Positions 15,455-21,578 of a DNA stretch of 21,578 nt are shown piece by piece. Under the pieces are notes generated by a model. That model saw only the letters and a list, made by a program, of their open reading frames with translations, did not search any database and was not told the origin of the DNA. The position numbers and the translations under genes were made by a program. Within the stretch, counting starts at the first letter, position 1; each line of letters starts with the position of its first letter. Origin of the DNA: GCA-2729515 sp036336695 (GTDB lineage Bacteria; Myxococcota_A; UBA9160; SMWR01); the NCBI GenBank assembly GCA_036336695.1, contig JAYZFQ010000066.1, positions 1 through 21,578 on the forward strand, written 5' to 3'.

Positions 15455-15472
15455 CCCCCGGCAAGTCGGGGG
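15455..15472 (+). terminator. GC-rich hairpin 10 nt after the Cys-rich gene
   Basis: CCCCCG, loop GCAAGT, CGGGGG: a 6-bp perfect stem just past the TAG at 15442-15444. It has no T-run after it, so it is only a possible transcript end, or the first helix of the structured leader described next. Confidence 0.3.
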
Positions 15473-15491
15473 CGAATCGGTTCCCCCCGCT

Positions 15492-15599
15492 CGGGTTTTG
15501 CGCCTGGGCACCCAGGCGGGCCACCCGCGCGCAGCCTCAAGCCCCCTGGCGGCGGCTCCGATACCGAAAGCAACGGTATGCCGGAGGGGACCCAACCCG
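15492..15599 (+). ncRNA. Candidate structured leader RNA before the FHA gene
   Basis: A 6-bp stem CGGGTT (15492-15497)/AACCCG (15594-15599) closes a 108-nt region holding two further helices: CGCCTGG (15501-15507)/CCAGGCG (15512-15518) with loop GCAC, and CTCCG-ATACCG (15556-15566) pairing with CGGTAT (15574-15579) and CGGAG (15582-15586), loop AAAGCAA and a 2-nt GC bulge. The FHA start codon is 31 nt downstream. I could not match it to a known riboswitch class (c-di-GMP-I, TPP, SAM, cobalamin and fluoride were considered). In GC-rich DNA some helices form by chance, so this is a candidate only. Confidence 0.35.
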
Positions 15600-15630
15600 C
15601 CCGCAGGGGCGTTCAAGCGCGGAGGAGACC

Positions 15631-15966
15631 ATGCCGGCCAACCAATCCGGGGCAGAGCTCGTGATCTGCAACGGTGAGTTCGAGGGAACCCGTCACGCGG
15701 TTCACAGCGAAGAAACCCTGATCGGGCGCAACCCGAAGACCGACATCACTCTGCTCGATGCACGGATCAGCCGGGAACACGCCATCGTCGCCTGGGACGC
15801 CGCCCGCGGCCGCTACACCCTCGAGGACCTGCAGTCGACCAACGGCTCCAAGGTCAACGGGAAGCGGGTCCGGTCGTCCGACCTGATCCACGGGGACGAG
15901 CTCGAAATCGGACACACGAAGTTCAAGTTCTTGTTGAAGGCTTCAGAAGCGGGCGCTTCTGCCTAG
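15631..15966 (+). CDS. Single FHA-domain protein
   Basis: A 111-residue cytoplasmic protein consisting almost wholly of one forkhead-associated (FHA) domain, which binds phosphothreonine. Conserved residues: IGRNPKTDI (31-39, Gly32-Arg33), SREHA (47-51) and STNGSKVNG (69-77) with the Asn that contacts the phosphopeptide. There is no partner domain, kinase or secretion gene next to it, so it may be an adaptor for a Ser/Thr kinase encoded elsewhere. ATG 15631 is preceded by GGAGGAG with 4 nt spacing. The 186-bp region before it may hold a structured leader. Its TAG stop shares the palindrome CTAG (15963-15966) with the stop of the nitrilase-family gene on the other strand. Confidence 0.92.
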   Translation: MPANQSGAELVICNGEFEGTRHAVHSEETLIGRNPKTDITLLDARISREHAIVAWDAARGRYTLEDLQSTNGSKVNGKRVRSSDLIHGDELEIGHTKFKFLLKASEAGASA

Positions 15967-16775
15967 CTGCCGGGAAGCTTCCGGTGCTGAAGGGCCGGGA
16001 GCCGATCTCGCGTCCGCGCCAGTTCCTCGAGATCGCAGTCGGCAACGATCACGCCGGGCCGGTCGCCGGCCTGGGCAAGAATCAAACCCCACGGATCGAT
16101 GATCAGCGAGCGCCCATAGCTCGCGCGACCCTCACCGTGCTGACCGCATTGCGCTGGCGCCACCACGAACGCCTGGTTCTCGATCGCCCGCGCCCGCAGC
16201 AGCACTTCCCAGTGGTCCTTGCCCGTCTGCGGCATGAAGGCCGACGGCACGCACAGGAACCGCACATCGTGCCCCACCGTCAGCATGGCCCGGTAGAGTT
16301 CCGGAAAGCGCAGGTCGTAGCAGACCGAAAGCCCGATCCCGCCCTCGGGCGTATCGGCGACAACGACCTCGCTCCCCGGCGCGATGGAGGCGGACTCGGT
16401 GAAATTCGCGCCGGTTCCGAGACGCACGTCGAAGAGGTGGATCTTGCGGTAGACCGCTTCGATCTCGCCTTCGGGGCTGACGAGAAAGCTGGTGTTGTAC
16501 ACCCGGTCCTCGCCCGAAACACGTTCCGGAAACGTGCCTCCCAGGATGCGCAGCCCATGGCGCCGGGCCCACGTGCGCACGGCACCGACGATGTCGCCAT
16601 CGAGACCCTGGGCACAGGGGAAACGCAGTCCCTCGCGGCGGAGGTAGGCAAAGTTCTCGGGCAGGGCGACGAAGCGCGCGCCCAGCGCCGCCGCCTCCCC
16701 GACCAGCCTCTCGGCGGCAGCCAGGTTGACCGGCAGATCGTCGGTCGAATTCATCTGGACGATGGCGACGCGCAC
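15963..16775 (-). CDS. Carbon-nitrogen hydrolase (Nit/omega-amidase-like)
   Basis: A 270-residue cytoplasmic amidase of the nitrilase superfamily. The catalytic Glu-Lys-Cys triad is intact: Glu40 in LPENF, Lys111 in YRKIHLFD and Cys152 in GLSVCYDLRFPE. The KIHLFD and CYDLRFPELYR blocks place it near the Nit1/Nit2 branch, whose members hydrolyse deaminated glutathione or alpha-keto-glutaramate; the exact substrate is not decided by sequence. The start is GTG 16775, opening directly on the first strand RVAIVQM, without an evident ribosome site. The gene starts 31 bp after the stop of the NtrC-like regulator on the same strand, so the two may be cotranscribed. It ends in a CTAG shared with the FHA gene. 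Confidence 0.92.
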   Translation of the reverse strand: MRVAIVQMNSTDDLPVNLAAAERLVGEAAALGARFVALPENFAYLRREGLRFPCAQGLDGDIVGAVRTWARRHGLRILGGTFPERVSGEDRVYNTSFLVSPEGEIEAVYRKIHLFDVRLGTGANFTESASIAPGSEVVVADTPEGGIGLSVCYDLRFPELYRAMLTVGHDVRFLCVPSAFMPQTGKDHWEVLLRARAIENQAFVVAPAQCGQHGEGRASYGRSLIIDPWGLILAQAGDRPGVIVADCDLEELARTRDRLPALQHRKLPGS

Positions 16776-16806
16776 CGAGCAGGCCGTGGCAGAAAGACGC
16801 CGTCTT

Positions 16807-17790
16807 CTAGCGGAATTCCGAAGGGTCGACGCCGGTACGACGGATCACGTCGTAGAAGTCCTTGCGGTCCTTCTTTGCCAAGCGGGCGGCGCGACTGATG
16901 TTGCCCCCGCAGCGACGCAGCAGCCCCCGCACGTATCGGGTCTCGAAGGCCCGCTTCGCTTCCTTGAAGGACGGCACGTCTTCGCCTTCCGCCGAGAGCA
17001 CGAGGGCTTCAGCGGTGATCGCGCCATCGCCGGCGAGCCGGATCGCCTGGCGCACTCGTTCGGAGAGTTCTCGCACGTTGCCCGTCCAGGTTTCCTCGAC
17101 CAGCGCCTGGCGCGCGTCGGACGTGAAACCGATCGGCCGCAAGCCTTCTTCTTCCGCGTGGATGCGGAGGAAGTGGGTCGCCAGCGGAAGGATGTCCTCG
17201 CGGCGATCCGCGAGAGCCGTCAGATGGATCGCGTGATGGGGCAGTTCGTCGAAGAGCATCCGGCCGGACGACTCGAGTGCGGTCGCCATCACGCGAGCGC
17301 GCAGGGGCTGGGATACCCCGTCACCCTCGCGACTGAACCGGCCATCTGCCAGCGCTTTCATCACCGCTGCGTGCACGGCCCCAGGCAACCGGTCGATCGC
17401 ATCGATCAGCAGCGTTCCACCCGCCGCGCGTGCGAGCCCGCCGGCGTATTCTTCGGGAAGGCTCGGGTGGGCCGACTCGGAACAACCCATGATCTCCCGG
17501 GCCAGCAGGGCCTCGCTCACGGCGGTGCAGGAAACGACGACGAAGGGACTGGTCCTGCGACTGCTCCAACCGTGGATCGCTCGCGCGAGGTGCTCCTTGC
17601 CGGAGCCTTGCGGTCCGAGCAAGAGAACTGGCCGGTCCGACCGCGCCACCGCAACCGCCTGGTCCACGGCTTCCTGTGTGGCTCTCCCCGCGCCAACAAC
17701 GCGGTCACCGCGCCGCCGGCCAGACGGGCGATCCACCCCCCGCGCCGGCTCGGGCGCGGCACGATCCCGCTGAACGGGTCCTTCGCTCAT
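16807..17790 (-). CDS. Degenerate NtrC-family AAA+ regulator with Fis-type HTH
   Basis: A 327-residue DNA-binding protein with a central domain of the sigma54-activator family and no N-terminal receiver or GAF domain. Present: Walker A GPQGSGKE (59-66), REDILPLATHFL (198-209), the TGNVREL block (236-242) and a C-terminal Fis-type helix-turn-helix (RRCGGNISRAARLAKKDRKD, 292-311). Missing: the GAFTGA loop that contacts sigma54 (the region 101-116 has no trace of it), the Walker B glutamate (LLIDAID, Ala131 in place of Glu), the sensor I Asn (MATA) and the arginine-finger segment, which is about four residues shorter. It probably binds ATP at most, and acts as a sigma70 repressor or activator, as TyrR does. 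ATG 17790 follows GAGGGGGG. Downstream is a nitrilase-family gene. Confidence 0.88.
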   Translation of the reverse strand: MSEGPVQRDRAAPEPARGVDRPSGRRRGDRVVGAGRATQEAVDQAVAVARSDRPVLLLGPQGSGKEHLARAIHGWSSRRTSPFVVVSCTAVSEALLAREIMGCSESAHPSLPEEYAGGLARAAGGTLLIDAIDRLPGAVHAAVMKALADGRFSREGDGVSQPLRARVMATALESSGRMLFDELPHHAIHLTALADRREDILPLATHFLRIHAEEEGLRPIGFTSDARQALVEETWTGNVRELSERVRQAIRLAGDGAITAEALVLSAEGEDVPSFKEAKRAFETRYVRGLLRRCGGNISRAARLAKKDRKDFYDVIRRTGVDPSEFR

Positions 17791-17824
17791 CACTGCCCCC
17801 CTCAACCCCCGCTATACTTGCGAA

Positions 17825-17852
17825 ATTATTCATTGAAACGACGTATTGTCAA
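17825..17852 (-). promoter_or_regulatory. Sigma70-type promoter of the NtrC-like gene
   Basis: On the minus strand, a perfect TTGACA (17852-17847), 16-bp spacer and AATAAT (17830-17825, 5 of 6 to TATAAT). Transcription would begin near 17818, giving a leader of about 28 nt that includes the ribosome site of the ATG at 17790. It stands in a short A+T-rich island that contrasts with the rest of the window. Confidence 0.6.
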
Positions 17853-17856
17853 TGAA
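17829..17856. promoter_or_regulatory. Inverted repeat, candidate operator
   Basis: TTCATTGA (17829-17836) and TCAATGAA (17849-17856), a perfect 8-bp inverted repeat with a 12-bp spacer, so half-site centres are 20 bp apart, about two helical turns. It covers the -35 box and the upstream edge of the -10 box of the NtrC-like gene, fitting repression by a dimer, perhaps the gene's own product. Confidence 0.5.
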
Positions 17857-17931
17857 ATTGCTGGTTTTTCGCATCATACTTGCCGATTCCAGCGCTCAGT
17901 TCGTCCCCGCGGGCGATCGAGGAACCTTAAG

Positions 17932-19752
17932 TTGATTAATTCGGGATCCGAATCGCGCGAAGGCACTCGGATCCGACCACTGCCGAGTGCCCTGATCGAC
18001 CAGATTGCCGCCGGGGAGGTTGTGGAGCGTCCCGCCTCGGTCGTGAAGGAATTGGTCGAAAACGCGTTGGATGCCGGTGCGGCACGCGTTCGCGTGGAAA
18101 CCCGCGGCGGCGGAACTGACTTCGTCGGCGTCACGGACGACGGTTGCGGCATGACACCGGGCGACGCGCGGCTCGCCCTGGAGCGGCACGCGACGAGCAA
18201 ACTCGCCAGCGCAGAAGACCTCCAACGCATCGCGACCTACGGGTTCCGCGGGGAGGCGCTTCCCGCAATCGCATCCGTGTCGCACCTTCGGCTGCGGACA
18301 CGGGCGCGGTCCCAGCGCGAGGCCCACGAAATTCAGGTCGCCCAGGGCCGGATCGAGTCGGAGCGTCCGACCGCCGGCCCTGTGGGAACCCGGATTGAAA
18401 TCGCAGACCTCTTTGCCGGGATTCCCGCGCGGCGCAAGTTCCTGAAGAAACCGACGACCGAATGGAAACATGTCTCCGATTGGCTGGCGCGGGCCGCACT
18501 CGCAGTGCCCGGTGTGCACTTCGACCTGCGCCGCGACGACCGGCCCGCCGTCACCTGGCCGGAAACCGGTGACGGGCTCGACCGAATCGCCGCCGTGCTC
18601 GGCGAGGAGGCAGCCGAGGCGTTGGTCCCGGTGTCCCACGACGAGGGACCCCTCGTCATCGACGGCTTCGTGTCGCGGCCAGATCGGCACCGGCCGACCC
18701 TGGCGGGCGTCTTCCTCTTCGTGAACGGGCGACCCGTCCGAGACCGGACCTTGCAGCATGCCCTTGTGGGGGTCTACCGGGACATGTTGCCCCGCGGCCG
18801 TTTCCCCAGCGCCGTTCTCTTCTTGACCCAGCCACCCGACCAGGTGGATGTGAACGTCCACCCGGCGAAGTGGGAAGTCCGCTTCGGAGAGCCCCAGGCA
18901 ATTCACCGTGGGGTCCGCCACGCGGTGACCGGCGCAATTCGCGGCAGGCGCTGGGTGGGGGAGGGCGACCCCGGGGCGACAGCCCCTCCCAGCGCCCGCG
19001 GTACCGCGAGCCCCGAGCGGTGGACGCCCGAGGCACCAACAGCCCCGGCGGCAGAGCACGCAGGCCGCGGAGACTGGGTGTTTGCCCAATCGGCAGAACC
19101 CGGAACGCTTCCAGGGCTTGCCGTCCACGACGATCCCGGCACGAATGCGGGCGTTCGCTTCGGCGAACTGCACCTGCTCGGCCAGCTGCTCGCGACCTAC
19201 CTGGTGCTCGAAGCGAAGGATCGCCTGCTGCTCGTGGACCAGCACGCCGCCCACGAACGCGTCCTGTACGAGCGCCTGCGGGCCGAGTGGCACCGGGGCA
19301 AGGTCGATCGCCAGGGTCTCCTGGCTCCCCTGACGGTGTCCCTCGAACCCGCCCAGGCGAATGCACTGGCAGAAGCGGCCGACGAGCTGGCGCAACTCGG
19401 CTTCGAACTCGACGCCTTCGGCGAAAACACCGCGCTGCTGCGTGCCGTGCCGGCGCTGCTGACCGACCGCGATCCCGCCGGCCTCGTGCGGGACCTCGCC
19501 GACGAACTGGCCACAGCGGGGAGCCGTGCCTTGCGCCCCGAGACCCGGGCGCTGGAAGCGGCGGACGGGCTGTTCGCCAATCTCGCTTGCCGAAGCGCAC
19601 GGCGAAAGGGAGACGTGCTCGAGGAACGCGAACAGCGCGCACTCCTCGACGCACTCGATGCCATCCCCTGGGCGCCGACGTGCCCCCATGGCCGCCCGGT
19701 GGCCGTGCCCTTCGAACTCGCAGAGATCGAGCGTCGCTTCGGACGCCGATGA
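17932..19752 (+). CDS. mutL: DNA mismatch repair protein MutL
   Basis: Links MutS mismatch recognition to strand incision. 606 residues. The N-terminal GHKL ATPase has QIAAGEVVERPASVVKELVEN (24-44, catalytic Glu40, Asn44), DDGCGM (69-74), ATSKL (87-91) and GFRGEAL (104-110). A Pro/Ala-rich linker (about 340-400) joins the dimerisation domain, which carries the metal-dependent endonuclease motif DQHAAHE (436-442) with Glu447, plus ACRSARR (552-558) and CPHGRP (584-589). It should thus nick DNA itself, as in bacteria without MutH. TTG 17932 is chosen: GAGGAA lies 7 nt upstream and the conserved domain starts soon after; there is no ATG nearby. The last 4 bp overlap miaA (ATGA). Confidence 0.95.
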   Translation: MINSGSESREGTRIRPLPSALIDQIAAGEVVERPASVVKELVENALDAGAARVRVETRGGGTDFVGVTDDGCGMTPGDARLALERHATSKLASAEDLQRIATYGFRGEALPAIASVSHLRLRTRARSQREAHEIQVAQGRIESERPTAGPVGTRIEIADLFAGIPARRKFLKKPTTEWKHVSDWLARAALAVPGVHFDLRRDDRPAVTWPETGDGLDRIAAVLGEEAAEALVPVSHDEGPLVIDGFVSRPDRHRPTLAGVFLFVNGRPVRDRTLQHALVGVYRDMLPRGRFPSAVLFLTQPPDQVDVNVHPAKWEVRFGEPQAIHRGVRHAVTGAIRGRRWVGEGDPGATAPPSARGTASPERWTPEAPTAPAAEHAGRGDWVFAQSAEPGTLPGLAVHDDPGTNAGVRFGELHLLGQLLATYLVLEAKDRLLLVDQHAAHERVLYERLRAEWHRGKVDRQGLLAPLTVSLEPAQANALAEAADELAQLGFELDAFGENTALLRAVPALLTDRDPAGLVRDLADELATAGSRALRPETRALEAADGLFANLACRSARRKGDVLEEREQRALLDALDAIPWAPTCPHGRPVAVPFELAEIERRFGRR

Positions 19753-20717
19753 CCGCCGGCGGAAATCGGGAAGGTCGACGACCCCCGGTGGTGGTCGTCA
19801 CGGGGCCCACCTCGGCCGGGAAGACGCGTACCGCGATCCACCTCGCGCGGGAGTTCGACGCCGAGATCGTGAACGCGGACTCCATGCAGGTGTACCGCGG
19901 AATGGACATCGGCACCGCGAAGCCGACCGCCGAGGAACAGGCCCAGGCCCCGCACCACCTGCTCGACGTCGCGGATCCAGGCTTTCCGTACAGCGCGGGC
20001 CGGTACGTCCAGGACGCCCGCGCGGCGGCCGCCGCGATCCATGGCCGGGACCAGCCGGTCATTCTCGCGGGCGGTACGGGCTTGTACATCCGGGCCTTCC
20101 TCGAAGGCCTCGTCGAGACCGGCGGCGCCGACCCCTCGCTGCGTGCCAGACTCGAGGAGGAACATCGCAGCGCCCTCGAAGCCGGCGACCCGGATCGACT
20201 CCACGCGCGGCTCGCTGCCCTCGATCCGGACAGCGCCCGGGCGATCCATCCGAGGGACGTGACACGCATCGTGCGGGCGCTCGAACTCGCCGAGCGCGGG
20301 GGTGCGCCCGCCTCGGAGCAGCGGCGCGCCCACGGCTTCCGAGACTGCCCCTACCGAGTGCTCCACCTCGCGCTCGATCCCGGTCGCGACGCACTCGGCG
20401 CGCGGATCGACGCCCATTGCCGGCGCATGCTCGAAATGGGGTTGCTACAGGAGGTTCGGGAACTCCTGGCGCAGGGCTACGGCTTTGCACTGCGCCCGAT
20501 GCAGGCGATCGGGTATCGGCACATGCAGCCGGTCGTCGCAGGCAGCGCGACACTGGAGGGCGCCCTCGAGGTCATGCAGCGGGACACGCGCCGGTACGCC
20601 AGGCGTCAGCGCACCTGGCTGCGAAGCGTTCCGGACGTGCTCTGGTTCTCGCCCGATGCGGGCAGCGAGATCGAAGAACGCGTCGCGCGCTTCCTCGCGG
20701 AGCCGGGAACCCGTTGA
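19749..20717 (+). CDS. miaA: tRNA dimethylallyltransferase MiaA
   Basis: Adds a dimethylallyl group from DMAPP to the N6 of adenosine 37 in tRNAs reading UNN codons. The 322 residues contain the P-loop GPTSAGKT (19-26), the substrate block NADSMQVYRGMDIGTAKP (42-59), HHLLDV, AGGTGLYIRAFLEG, the positively charged RRYARRQRTWLR near the C-terminus and the family-typical LRPMQAIGYRH. Its start ATG overlaps the mutL stop (ATGA), as in the widely conserved mutL-miaA arrangement. hfq does not follow. The gene ends 27 bp before the converging exosortase-associated gene, with no hairpin terminator visible in between. Confidence 0.96.
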   Translation: MTAGGNREGRRPPVVVVTGPTSAGKTRTAIHLAREFDAEIVNADSMQVYRGMDIGTAKPTAEEQAQAPHHLLDVADPGFPYSAGRYVQDARAAAAAIHGRDQPVILAGGTGLYIRAFLEGLVETGGADPSLRARLEEEHRSALEAGDPDRLHARLAALDPDSARAIHPRDVTRIVRALELAERGGAPASEQRRAHGFRDCPYRVLHLALDPGRDALGARIDAHCRRMLEMGLLQEVRELLAQGYGFALRPMQAIGYRHMQPVVAGSATLEGALEVMQRDTRRYARRQRTWLRSVPDVLWFSPDAGSEIEERVARFLAEPGTR

Positions 20718-20744
20718 GCCGCACGACCCTCGCGGGCCAGGGAC

Positions 20745-21188
20745 TCAGTTCAGGTAGTCGATCCCGATCTTGATGCTGAGCGAGTCGGTTTCCTCGTCGA
20801 TGAGGGCCGGGGCTCGTTCGGGGGGCGCGAAGAGCGGGGTCATGTCTGCCTCGAAGGGCAGCAGGAGGATCCCCGGCACCAACTCCAGGGCCCCGGTGAA
20901 CACCCGGAGCACGCCGCCGCCCATGTTGAACGCCGTGTTCCAGACGACACCCGGAACCGCGTAGAAGACGCGAACCCCCATCGTGTCGTCGATGTCCTGG
21001 AGATTGCGATACACGCCGGTCGCCCCGGTCACGGGCGCGAGCGCGAAATCCAGCGGCCCGAAGGCCAGGTTCGTCAACGAGCGCTTCAGGGTTTCGGAAC
21101 TCGCGGACGCGGGAAGCGCGGCCCCGGTCACGCTCCAGACGGCGATCGAGACGAGAACGACGCGGCGCAGCGCGGTGCGAGCCATCAT
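20745..21188 (-). CDS. Exosortase system-associated secreted protein (TIGR04073-like)
   Basis: A 147-residue exported protein: basic start, hydrophobic signal peptide (about 8-28, likely cleaved after ASA), then LKRSLTNLAFGPLDFAL and later GGGVLRVFTGALELVPGILLLPFEADMTPLF. The LTNL-FGPLD opening, an amphipathic glycine-rich middle and the P-L-F-A end recall the TIGR04073 family, which co-occurs with exosortase/PEP-CTERM genes; its function is unknown. No lipobox is present. Start is ATG 21188 or ATG 21185 (two adjacent codons). TTGACA and TAGGGT boxes lie just upstream, with TAGGGT ending 8 nt before the start codon, so the message may be leaderless. The assignment is from memory of the pattern and moderately secure. 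Confidence 0.65.
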   Translation of the reverse strand: MMARTALRRVVLVSIAVWSVTGAALPASASSETLKRSLTNLAFGPLDFALAPVTGATGVYRNLQDIDDTMGVRVFYAVPGVVWNTAFNMGGGVLRVFTGALELVPGILLLPFEADMTPLFAPPERAPALIDEETDSLSIKIGIDYLN

Positions 21189-21196
21189 GCTTCGCG

Positions 21197-21226
21197 ACCC
21201 TATCCGCCGGGTCCTGGGCTTGTCAA
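21197..21226 (-). promoter_or_regulatory. Candidate sigma70 promoter, exosortase-associated gene
   Basis: Minus strand: perfect TTGACA (21226-21221), 18 bp, TAGGGT (21202-21197). Expected transcription start is near 21190, almost at the ATG 21188. The -35 is strong, the -10 weak. Confidence 0.45.
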
Positions 21227-21240
21227 GCAGAGACGGGGGT

Positions 21241-21269
21241 TTGGCCGCCTGGAGGGCCCGCGGTACCCT
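21241..21269 (+). promoter_or_regulatory. Candidate promoter of der
   Basis: TTGGCC (21241-21246), 17 bp, TACCCT (21264-21269). Only partial matches to the sigma70 boxes but ideal spacing and placed about 25 nt before a plausible leader of der. Low-stringency call. Confidence 0.3.
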
Positions 21270-21300
21270 GCGCGCGCCTTCCGGCACACGGTCACACGCC

Positions 21301-21578
21301 ATGCATAGCCCCCGAGAGCTTCCGATCGTGGCGATCGTCGGCCGCCCCAACGTCGGGAAGTCGACCCTCTTCAACCGCTTCGCGGGACGCCGCCGGGCGC
21401 TCGTGGCCGACCGCCCCGGGATCACGCGCGACCGGATCGCCGAGGAGGTCGAGGTCGAAAATCGCCCGGTTCTCCTGGTGGACACGGCCGGCCTCGAGCC
21501 CGCCGCGGACACCGGGCTCCCCGCTGCGATCCAGGCACAGGCCCGGGCCGCCCTGGCCCAGGCCGACGCCATCTTGTT
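21301..21578 (+). CDS. der: Ribosome-assembly GTPase Der (EngA), 5' part
   Basis: Tandem-GTPase needed for 50S ribosomal subunit maturation. Only the first 92 codons lie in the window, covering most of GTPase domain 1: IVGRPNVGKSTLFNRF (G1 P-loop), then ADRPGITRDR, which holds the G2 Thr, and LVDTAGL (G3). The GRPNVGKSTLFN plus PGITRDR combination is diagnostic of Der rather than Era or MnmE. ATG 21301 leaves eight residues before the first strand, the usual amount; no strong ribosome site precedes it. It is divergent from the exosortase-associated gene across 112 bp that hold candidate promoters for both. The frame is open to the window's end. Confidence 0.93.
   Translation, partial: MHSPRELPIVAIVGRPNVGKSTLFNRFAGRRRALVADRPGITRDRIAEEVEVENRPVLLVDTAGLEPAADTGLPAAIQAQARAALAQADAIL

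Noticed and set aside
15492..15599. Known riboswitch (c-di-GMP-I or TPP)
   Set aside because: Neither the GEMM core nor the thi-box sequence is present in the right order.
16726..17931. Upstream extension of the mutL frame by about 400 codons
   Set aside because: It runs antisense through the regulator and part of the nitrilase gene; MutL homology begins only near 17990 and a ribosome site precedes TTG 17932.
18656..20269. A 537-codon minus frame over mutL and miaA
   Set aside because: Shadow of two highly conserved genes; low-complexity Arg/Ala/Gly translation.

Overview
The window is a compact, clearly GC-rich bacterial chromosome segment with short intergenic gaps, several GTG/TTG starts and many overlapping genes. 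The gene mix (pcm next to an nlpD-like lipoprotein, mutL-miaA, der, a DUF374 acyltransferase, PEP-CTERM/exosortase-associated proteins, a carbamoyltransferase-SxtJ-DUF5989 set) suggests a Gram-negative, two-membrane bacterium, most likely deltaproteobacterial/Myxococcota-like. That assignment is inference; there is no rRNA or marker phylogeny here. I see no insertion sequence, prophage, CRISPR array or broken gene.

Layout. (1) 1-696, minus: C-truncated DUF374 lysophospholipid acyltransferase. (2) 789-3323, plus: NodU/CmcH-type carbamoyltransferase, SxtJ-like membrane protein and DUF5989 peptide, a recurring set of unknown purpose. (3) 3308-5501, minus: ABC ATPase, ABC-2 permease and an EntD/Sfp-type phosphopantetheinyl transferase, all overlapping. 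(4) 5617-7151, plus: pcm, nlpD-like LysM/M23 lipoprotein, tRNA-Arg(CCT). (5) 7179-7960, plus: two DUF1330 proteins. (6) 7997-11231, minus: two polytopic glycosyltransferases (GT87-like, then GT-C/PMT-like). (7) 11387-14603: a PEP-CTERM protein (plus), a GT2 plus UDP-glucuronate decarboxylase pair (minus) and a CPBP/CAAX-type membrane protease (plus). (8) 14644-15966: a 37-bp tandem repeat, a degenerate Hpt-like protein (minus), a small Cys-rich protein (plus), a possible structured RNA and an FHA-domain protein. (9) 15963-17790, minus: a degenerate NtrC-family regulator followed by a nitrilase-family amidase, behind a good sigma70-type promoter covered by an inverted repeat. (10) 17932-20717, plus: mutL and miaA. 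(11) 20745-21188, minus: exosortase-associated (TIGR04073-like) protein. (12) 21301-end, plus: 5' part of der.

Themes. Much of the window concerns the cell envelope: phospholipid acylation, a LytM lipoprotein, membrane glycosyltransferases, nucleotide-sugar supply for xylose-type glycans, and parts of a PEP-CTERM sorting system whose exosortase must lie elsewhere. The rest is housekeeping (mutL, miaA, der, pcm, tRNA). The most unusual items are the regulator at 16807-17790, which keeps the NtrC fold and Fis-type DNA-binding end but lacks the residues for ATP hydrolysis and sigma54 contact; the palindrome over its promoter; a 108-nt closed-stem RNA candidate before the FHA gene; an Hpt-like protein without its phospho-histidine, beside tandem copies of its own 3' end; and repeated use of a CTAG palindrome as the shared stop of convergent genes.
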